DNA of 64,000 nucleotides from Phoma sp. XZ068 (Eukaryota > Ascomycota > Dothideomycetes > Pleosporales > Didymellaceae): NCBI GenBank assembly GCA_004835665.1, contig RBKR01000014.1, positions 620,001-684,000 of the forward strand. Direction: 5' to 3'. Below the pieces are notes generated by a model that was given only the letters and a program-made list of their open reading frames with translations, was not told the DNA's origin and made no database searches. Position numbers and translations under genes: made by a program. Numbering within the stretch: the stretch's first letter is position 1; the number at the start of each line of letters is the position of its first letter. Of this stretch, positions 56,904 to 64,000 are shown piece by piece.

Positions 56904-59282
56904 TCATATCAAACCTAGCCTCTTCATAGTTCCAACATGTGCCTTGCTGTGCTTGCTTCCACCGACACCCACGAAAACCCGCTTAGCACGACTGATAAGA
57001 TCACCTCGCCAGGTGTAAAACTGATTCTCTACTCGTGCAGCGACGTCGTCACCTTCCACTCTTGCCACGAGGTGGCACACCCAAATCAAGCGTCTTGCGC
57101 TGACGAAGCGGTTCTCAAGCAAAGGCCGGGTAATCGAAGAATGCACAACTGCCTTGGTGAACAAAGGACCAATCGGGAGTGAGTTCGAGCGAAGGTAGTG
57201 GTAGAGGTAGTAGATGGATCGGCATACTTCACGATGAGTGCGAGTCGTGTCTTGAGAGTAATGGTGGGCGAGTTGATGCACCATAGCTACACGCTCCATC
57301 AAGGACAAGTCCTCAGTGTTATCTCGATAGGCGATAGGGAGGGCGCTCTGGGCCTGGGCTTGAATTATCAAGTTGTTGAACTGACGGAGACCCGAGAGGG
57401 CGGTGACTTCTTCCATCGCTGCTGGCAACGCATGGCCCATTTGGCTTAGAACTTTCGTCAGCTTCTCGCAAGTCTGTAAAGTCAAAGCCCTTCTTTGCAC
57501 CTGGCTCTCTGATAAATCGTCTGTCGAGGTGTGGAGTACGGCAAGTTCCTTCGTGACGAATGGCTCAAAACTCATGTTGGTTGACAGCGGAAGCTTCTGC
57601 TCTTCCATTGTCCGTACGCAGTGCAATAGTAGACCCAATCCGGCATACTGAGCAATAGGCGGTAAGACTGTATCCAGGAATGCAGTATATACCTTCGGTT
57701 GTTCTTGTAATTGAAGTAGAACGTCCGCAAGAAGCGCTTGAATACGGCGCGGTCCGCTGGTAGTAGGTAATAGTTTAACCTCAAGGTTCTGCTGTAGAAG
57801 AATCGCTTTGATTAAATATTCCGGTCGAAACATAGCTGGCGTATCGTACGAATGTAGATTTTCTGCGAGTGGGATCATAGCAGCCGCGAGCAGGTGGTTG
57901 TCCATGCCAGCCCTAATATCGACTTGGTTAAGGAGTTGTAGCCACACGTCCATACATCGTGAGCTCATTGGGTTTGTAGATTTCCGCTTGCCTCTTGTGA
58001 AATTTGCAAAGTGTAAAGTGATAGCAGGAACTAGGTCAAGCAATTGCGTGCGTGGCATATAGAGTAACGCACGCTCTGACCTTGCGGAGCCATCAGGTGT
58101 CATAGCAACGCTGCGAACCAAAGAAATAATGACTCCTTCGACACGTTCCGGTTGGGTGAGGAATTTCAACAATAGTTTGTCCGCACTCTCGCTCAGTTTG
58201 GCCGCAAGCGCGCATAGCAACGTCGTGGACGAGACCGACTGTTGTGGCCCTTTGTATGATGTTGCATGCTCGATGTGCTTGCTAAGACGGAGCAAAATGA
58301 GATCGTGTGCTTCTGTGACTGAACGTCCTGCTTGTACTGCTGAATGCGCCATTAACTCAAAGAGATGACGGACCAGGTTTTTTTGCCGAGCGTCGGTTGT
58401 CTTTGAGATGCAGTCCAGATGATCCATGAATGCAGCAGAATTGTTCGTATCCTGGAGTGCACTACCAGACCGTAGCAATCTCCCATCTTCTTTGACCAAA
58501 CACTGGAGTATTGGTGTAGCATCACACCCCAGTTTCTCGGTATGTCGAAGTACAGCTGTGTAGTATTTCCAGACGAAGCAGGCAGGTGGCAGGTACTCCT
58601 TGAAGGCTTCCTTCAACAGCAACCCATTGCGACCGTCTTCTGCTTCTGCAGCCCTTGTCTTAAAGCCCTCCAAACATTTCTCAAGTTCGTGTTCGCTGGC
58701 AAGAGGATGTTCGATTGTTTGCAACGTCGACTCGTGTTGATTGGCAGAGTCGAGATTGACGTGCTGATTCCATGTCTCGGTGAGCGATGCAGGCTGTTGC
58801 GCGAAGGTGTATGGTATATCGCGGTCGATTGAAGTAGAATCGCTGGTTCGACTTTGGTGTTGAAAGTCGCAAGTGGCTGAAGCTGTCGCGTGTTAGTAGA
58901 TGTACCTCGACCAAGATCAATATCTACGCGACGTACAGCTGTCTAATGGTGGCAAATCCTTCGGTGGTGACGGCGGTTCGTATCTCCAAGAGGTCTGCGG
59001 GTTCGAGCGGTAGCCGAACAGCGCTCCGAGGCTGAACGCGGTAGGAAAGCTTTCCTGAGGGTAGAATCCAGCTGAAGCTGTCATGCGACGCTTCGCCGCT
59101 CTCCTCCTAGCCTCCAATGGCCCCGGGATGTTACTGCCATGGCGCTTTTGATGCGGACAGGTTCTCTGGAAAAATCTATGGACGGCCAACGACAGGACTT
59201 CGTCAGGAACCCAGACGTGTTGCGGCGCGGGAGATTGGAGCGATTGCACTGCTCGCTGGCAGGCAATTGGCGGACGTCGCAT
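56904..59282 (-). CDS. Uncharacterised helical-repeat-like protein, possibly mitochondrial
   Basis: Two exons are read: 59282-58937 and 58882-56904, giving 774 aa. The intron has donor GTACGT, a perfect TACTAAC branch and acceptor CGACAG. The start at 59282 is the first in-frame ATG of the first exon; the frame upstream opens without one. The N-terminus is basic and lacks acidic residues for about 25 aa (RRPPIACQRAVQSLQSPAP), compatible with a mitochondrial presequence. Next comes a conserved-looking basic patch (RRHGSNIPGPLEARRRAAKRRM-like, residues 45-70). From about residue 170 the protein is all-helical, with repeated pairs of amphipathic helices (LLCALAAKLSESADKLLLKFL, LLADVLLQLQEQPKVY), which suggests an alpha-solenoid such as PPR-like or ARM-like. 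No diagnostic domain is visible, so I assign no function. Confidence 0.75.
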
Positions 59283-61181
59283 CAAGCGCAATGCTGGTTA
59301 TGAGAGGATGTCCATCCCAGCGGCAGTGAGCGTCTGTTGCGCTGGAGCTGTTGGTCACGTGGCCAGGGTTAAACGCCAAACTTGTGATTGGTCAGACCCA
59401 ACAAGTGATGCTGTCCACCAAGCATGCACCCAAGACTCGCAGAGAGAATGCCATGAACGTGATATCCGGTGACTGGTAGAGAGGATTACTATCAACACAA
59501 ACGGGCGATACAAGTCGCTCACGTGAAGTCGTTGGTGCTGTGGTCTACAAGGACTTGAGGGTTCAAATGAAGCAGCGTTTCGTCGTGGTTACTTGATCAT
59601 GTTAAGCACTACAGTGACACCTGCCACAGTTTCTAGAAGCGAGTGAACTCAATGCGATGCGTGATGCATGATGTACGCTGCAGAGGCGGGAAACAGGCGC
59701 CAACGGTCACAGTGGCACACAATCGCGGCAAAGCGGGTGGCAACGTTAGGAGGCGCTCTATCCGTCGTCAGGAGCAGTTCGGACGAAGCCATCTTCACAA
59801 GCACAAGCCGAGTATTCCTGGCAGTCGGCCCACACGTGGTTCACAGCTGCGCAATTTATTGATTTGGTCAGCTTTGCGGGAGTCGTCGCGTTCCTCGCAG
59901 AGCTCGATCCATCCCCACAGTGGTTCGTTCCTGATCCAATACAGCAATCATCGTCATCTTGGAGAACATTCTCGACCGCGATCTATGCCGCGCAGGCGCA
60001 ACAATGCACGCACAAGGACGTCTGGACGCGCAGGCAACGTCAGCTACAGCCGTCGCCAAAAGCAAGCGCTCATCTGCACAGGGCCGCGCGGTTGGCCGAG
60101 CGTTTATTAGCATGTCCGGCTTGGAAGTGGGTGTGGCTTGCAGCGTGAAACGAGCTGGCAGCAGTTGTGGAAACGGCGGGACGACTGGCCTGTCACGGCT
60201 GCAAGGGACGGGCCAATGGGTGCGTTGGGGGACCTGATGCAGCCAGGAACCGCAGCATAACGTAGCTTAGTGGACCGCTTGCGTCGCCGCCCGTGACCAG
60301 CACAACACCGAGACAGCCGAGCGCTGCCTGTGACGGTGTGTGTTGTCGTGCACACTGACGAGACGCGGCGCACCAGCGAGGTCACGAAAGACTCGCAGGG
60401 CCGCATGCTAGCCAGGCACAGAGCCGGACGTAACGCCGCGGTGGGCGGCCCAACAAGGCCAACACAGCGCGACGGATTTGGTGTCCGGCAGGGTGCGCTA
60501 TCATTTGCGCTAGGCCAGATCGGGCGGGCCCTCCTCGTTCCCCCTTCACGGCGGCCCACAGCACCGCGCGCCCAAGCCTCCTCGCTCCTCACACCCACCC
60601 AAGTCAGTCCTTGTCGTTTGCTGCTCGCCATCACACTCTTTTTCGCTTTGTTGTTCCTCATCGACGCTGCTCCTTCTCCCACACACCGCGCGCCGCCCCA
60701 TTCCTTCCTTTTGCAGCCCGTCGAAATCAAGGGGTAAATCCGAAACTTCATTCCGGGCCTCCTCCTCCGCGACCCAACGCGCTGCGTTTCGAATCTGGCA
60801 GTCGAGGGCGTCGTTGAGCGAGTCCACTGCCTCGCAGCCGTCCACTGGGCCTGTCTTCCTTGCGATACCACGACACCGGATCGAAGACACAAACAACCCA
60901 CTCTACCCCATACCCGCACCCAGCACCTCAGCCGTTCACCCGCCACGAACCGCCTGTCGCCCCTTCACCACCACCATCCGGACGGTCCCGTCGAGTGAAG
61001 CCATCCGCACGGCATCACCGCCACCCTCCTGAGCCCAGCTAAAGGTCCGGCCTCACTGCCTGCGTCCTCGACAGCATCCCGCTGACGCACCGCAGTCTAT
61101 ACGGCTCGCTCGTATAGTGCAACGTACGGCAAAACTCTTCCTTGCATCACCGACACCTCGCCCCCATCAACACCCTCCACA
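59283..61181. other. Long divergent intergenic region
   Basis: These 1.9 kb separate the divergent 774-aa protein gene and the WSC sensor gene. The final ~600 bases (60550-61181) are C/T-rich, consistent with a long leader for the WSC gene. Open frames, the longest 279 codons on the minus strand at 60107-60946, are Arg/Ser-rich with no motif and appear to be composition artefacts. Confidence 0.5.
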
Positions 61182-62129
61182 ATGCTTTCGTTCAAATTCA
61201 CATCCGCCTTCGCCGCGGCAGCCATGATGATGATGGCCTCTGCCGCCGACTCCGATGACTTCTGGAGCACCGTCACCACACCCAAGGCCATTGCGTCGCC
61301 AACAACTACCTTGCCTGCCAGCGCCATGCAGACGATTGGCTGCTTCGAGACCGGAACACCACTGTCCAACTTCGGATTCTACGAGTTCCAGAGCCCCGGT
61401 AACTGCCAGCTGGTTTGCATCGAGTCAGGAAAGAACGTCCTTGGTCTGGCAAACGGTAACGACTGCTGGTGTGGAGACAAGATTCCCGCAAAGGACTGGC
61501 AGGTTGAGAACAGCACATGCGGCACAACATGTGGAGGAACAGACAAGGAAATGTGTACGTCGCCGGCTAGACATGGTCATGATGATTCTTAACTAACTCT
61601 TGACAGGCGGTGGAGCTAACAAGCTCTGGGTCATGCTTACCGGAAACACACGCAACAAGGTCGACTACTACGAAATTCCTGCAGGCTCCTCATCGTCAGC
61701 AAAGAAGTCGTCTACTGCGGGAGCTAGCTCGGCCCCCGTTGCCTCCGCCTCTGCCGCACCAACAAAGGCTGCGGAGGAGAGCAAGCCCAACACAGGCGGT
61801 ATTGCCGCAGGAGTTGTCGTTGGTGTTGTCGGTCTTGCTGCCATCATTGGCGGTGTATGGTTCTTCCTGCGACGCAGGCGCCAGCGTCAGGCCGAGGAGG
61901 ACTACCGTCGCAACGCAGCCGGCGTGAACGACTTCATCCACGGAGGCAAGACAAGCGCCTCTTCCATGAACGATTCGCGCATCGACCCCAGCTTCATGGA
62001 CCGAAGGCAGAGTAATGGTAGCATTGCGGATAACGAAGATTACTCGAGGAGGATATTGAAGGTATGTCGTGATGCTCATTGGAAAAAGAAGGGTCCGTAC
62101 TAATGCACGCTTAGGTCACCAACGTATGA
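61182..62129 (+). CDS. WSC-domain cell-wall stress sensor (Wsc/Slg1 family)
   Basis: Three exons are read: 61182-61554, 61607-62061 and 62115-62129, giving 280 aa. Introns have donors GTACGT and GTATGT and branches AACTAAC and TACTAAT. A signal peptide covers residues ~1-22. The WSC domain, about 48-140, has eight cysteines in the expected order (GCF, NCQLVC, DCWCG, STCGTTC, EMC). A short Ser/Ala/Lys stalk leads to one TM helix (GIAAGVVVGVVGLAAIIGGVWFF) followed by RRRRQRQ, giving a cytoplasmic tail of about 80 residues with DNEDYSRRILKVTN, a conserved end in fungal Wsc proteins. Such sensors report wall damage to Rom2-Rho1 and the cell-wall integrity MAP kinase pathway, which also activates Fks1. 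The last exon is 15 nt; if its intron is retained, the end becomes VCRDAHWKKKGPY. Confidence 0.93.
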
Positions 62130-64000
62130 GCGCAATAAAGATGGCACCTGGCAACCTCAACCATCAACTCCATGCCGCCAGCACGCATCTCCTTTCACGA
62201 TTGAACTGGAGTTTCCTTTGATGACTACCTCAATACCCCGATATTACCTCGTTAATCCTCACCACCCTTCTCTTATGTTTCGCATCGCGGTGCGCGACTA
62301 CGCTTGACGACGAGAGTAAGAAAACAATTCTGCGTTTGAGCCCTTGTGACGGGCGTTGACTCTTCCCTTTGCACAACGGAATACCCAACGTTGGCTAGGT
62401 CTTTCCTCTGTTATATATCTCCGAGCTTTCGAACCACATCTGGCGTCATGGGTGTTAGATTATGGACAATCAAATGGGCGATACAGTATTTTCGCGGCAT
62501 CACGATTCGTACCTTTCCTTATTTTCATTACATCTCGGACAGTAGTTTTGTCCATGCCACTCTCTATCGTGCTCTGCCAGGCACACTGCCACCCCCAAGA
62601 TTTCCCCTCTATCTCCCGCTATCTATTCCAATCTAGTGTCTGTTTTCACCTCTCGATCCTCCTCCCTCCTGTACCTCAAAAAGTCCCCAACCTATAGCGT
62701 TTGTAGCGTCAAAGAAGTGCATATTGAATTCGAACCGCCCGCCTCAAAACCCATTTTACTGACAAGCTAAACGCAAGCTGCCGGCCTCGAACACCCAACT
62801 ATGAATAACGATCGACGACTTTGCAGCACGCGAGCACCTCCCCTCATTCAACAGCCCCGCAAAGTGAAGCCTGTTTTGCGTTTCGCCCAAGCCGAACCTG
62901 ACCGTAGAGCGAGTAATACGATGCACGTGGCTGTAATAACGATCAGCACAGACGTGGAGGCGGCAACGCGCGATCAGCAGCATCCATGACATATATCAAA
63001 CATCAAGACTACTACTCACACACACCGACTGCAATTTTTCTTCATTTCTTTCATCAAACCACAATCCTCCTGCCCCTTTGCACTCAGCGTTGCTACTGCA
63101 ACGGCAACGGCAACGCCCACGGGGCAGGAGACAGCGGTTTTATTTATTTTAGTGTGCAAAATATTCCGGTTGTGCTTCGTGAGGCGTGAGTCGTGCAACC
63201 TAGTGCCTCGTGGCAGGGATCGTCACGGTGCGCGCCAGGCACTGTGGTGTGGCTGGTGCAGCAGCCATTTCGGTTGCTCCGAAATGAAGATTTTCACAGC
63301 GTGGGAAGTGTTGAGGCGCAGCAGTGGAGCTTGAGCGAGGCAGGTAAGTCGGACCGGTGGTTGTATTTCCGGTTATTCGAGTATCGACGGTTGATGATGA
63401 GGGTGGTGCTGTGTATTGGTGTTGCCAAGGCCAGGAGGTAGTGAATTGTGCTGGGGATATGTTTGGAGTATTGTTATTGGTGTGATCGAGCTGTGAAACT
63501 GTTCTGTGAGGATCAGTTGGTTCTTGAATTACATCATTCTCGTCATGCAGTATAAACATAACTGTGGATATGCTATAGATCTCTCTGGTATACATGGTCA
63601 ACACTCAGTGTTGCGTCATCCTCATACGTTCGCTACTCGTCAGTAGGTCTTCCGAGGTTGAAAAACCCTCCCCAATCCGCTTCCCCCAAGCCAAGAGAAA
63701 GAAGACCCCTTTGCCACGAGGCGTATCGTTCGACCTTCCCGAAGCACTGATCCACGGTCAGCATCATGCTTAATAAGAGCCCCTCTAGCTACTCCCAAGT
63801 CACCCTTACTCACAGAGCACCCTCTGTCGCGTAGCAATAGCGCTTGATCCACTCTTGGTTCTCGAAAGAACCCGGAGAGGAACACTTCCGATGGTCTAAC
63901 TTGGGCATCTGTGAGAACAGGGTATCTACCCCGACCTCCGCCCAGTCGGACAGAGGATCAAAAATTCCCTTGGCGTCGAAGGAACCCTGTTCGCCTGCGG
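62130..64000. other. Right-end region with no supported gene
   Basis: About 1.9 kb after the WSC gene to the window edge. Short open frames on both strands (up to 134 codons, 63200-63604 minus) show no motif. A short CAACGG repeat lies near 63098-63116. The promoter or 3' end of a gene beyond the window may fall here. Confidence 0.5.

Noticed and set aside
60107..60946. 279-codon minus-strand frame in the gap before the WSC gene
   Set aside because: Arg/Ser/Gly-rich, no motif, and overlapped by equally open frames; it is best explained by GC-rich leader sequence.
62726..62735. Sequence like a tRNA B box on the minus strand (GGTTCGAATTC)
   Set aside because: No matching A box, acceptor stem or anticodon arm could be built around it.
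1..64000. CRISPR arrays, bacterial-type operons, riboswitches or insertion sequences
   Set aside because: No regularly spaced repeats, transposase genes or terminal inverted repeats were seen; the gene structure is eukaryotic with spliceosomal introns.

Overview
The window looks like a chromosomal stretch of a filamentous ascomycete (Pezizomycotina). Genes are split by short introns, mostly 45-70 nt, with GT..AG ends and CTRAY/TACTAAC-like branch points. There are HET-domain genes, a FluG-type amidohydrolase/glutamine-synthetase fusion, a Zn2Cys6 regulator, a pectin-degrading GH28 enzyme and a GH72 glucanosyltransferase. The class cannot be fixed from the sequence alone. All exon coordinates were worked out by eye from splice sites and frame, and every joined CDS length is a multiple of three.

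Layout from left to right (strand): zinc metalloprotease with jacalin-like tail (-); Whi5/Nrm1-type G1/S corepressor (+); a gene-free 2 kb; Zn2Cys6 transcription factor (-); histone chaperone ASF1 (+); Skt5/Chs4-type chitin synthase activator (+); SMC6 (+); F-box protein (+); APC2 (+); GH28 exopolygalacturonase (-); VPS51 (-) back to back with RMI1 (+); two tandem, broken HET-domain genes (+); a small hypothetical ORF (+); a four-TM membrane protein (-); LCB1 (-); the 1,3-beta-glucan synthase FKS1 (-), divergent across 3 kb from a GPI-anchored GH72 glucanosyltransferase (+); a FluG-like fusion (-); an uncharacterised, possibly mitochondrial 774-aa protein (-); and a WSC-domain cell-wall sensor (+). 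The last 1.9 kb holds nothing I can support.

Two functional themes recur without forming an operon or biosynthetic cluster. One is cell-wall construction: FKS1, GH72, Skt5/Chs4 and the WSC sensor. The other is the cell cycle and genome maintenance: Whi5/Nrm1, ASF1, SMC6, RMI1, APC2 and an F-box protein. Most of the window is ordinary core genome. The accessory part is about 31.4-36.7 kb, where two adjacent HET paralogues carry stops and frameshifts of the kind left by repeat-induced point mutation (RIP). I did not find a convincing wholly new system. The best leads are that decayed HET pair and alternative 3' splicing that would swap the CaaX tail of the chitin synthase activator for a hydrophobic tail.
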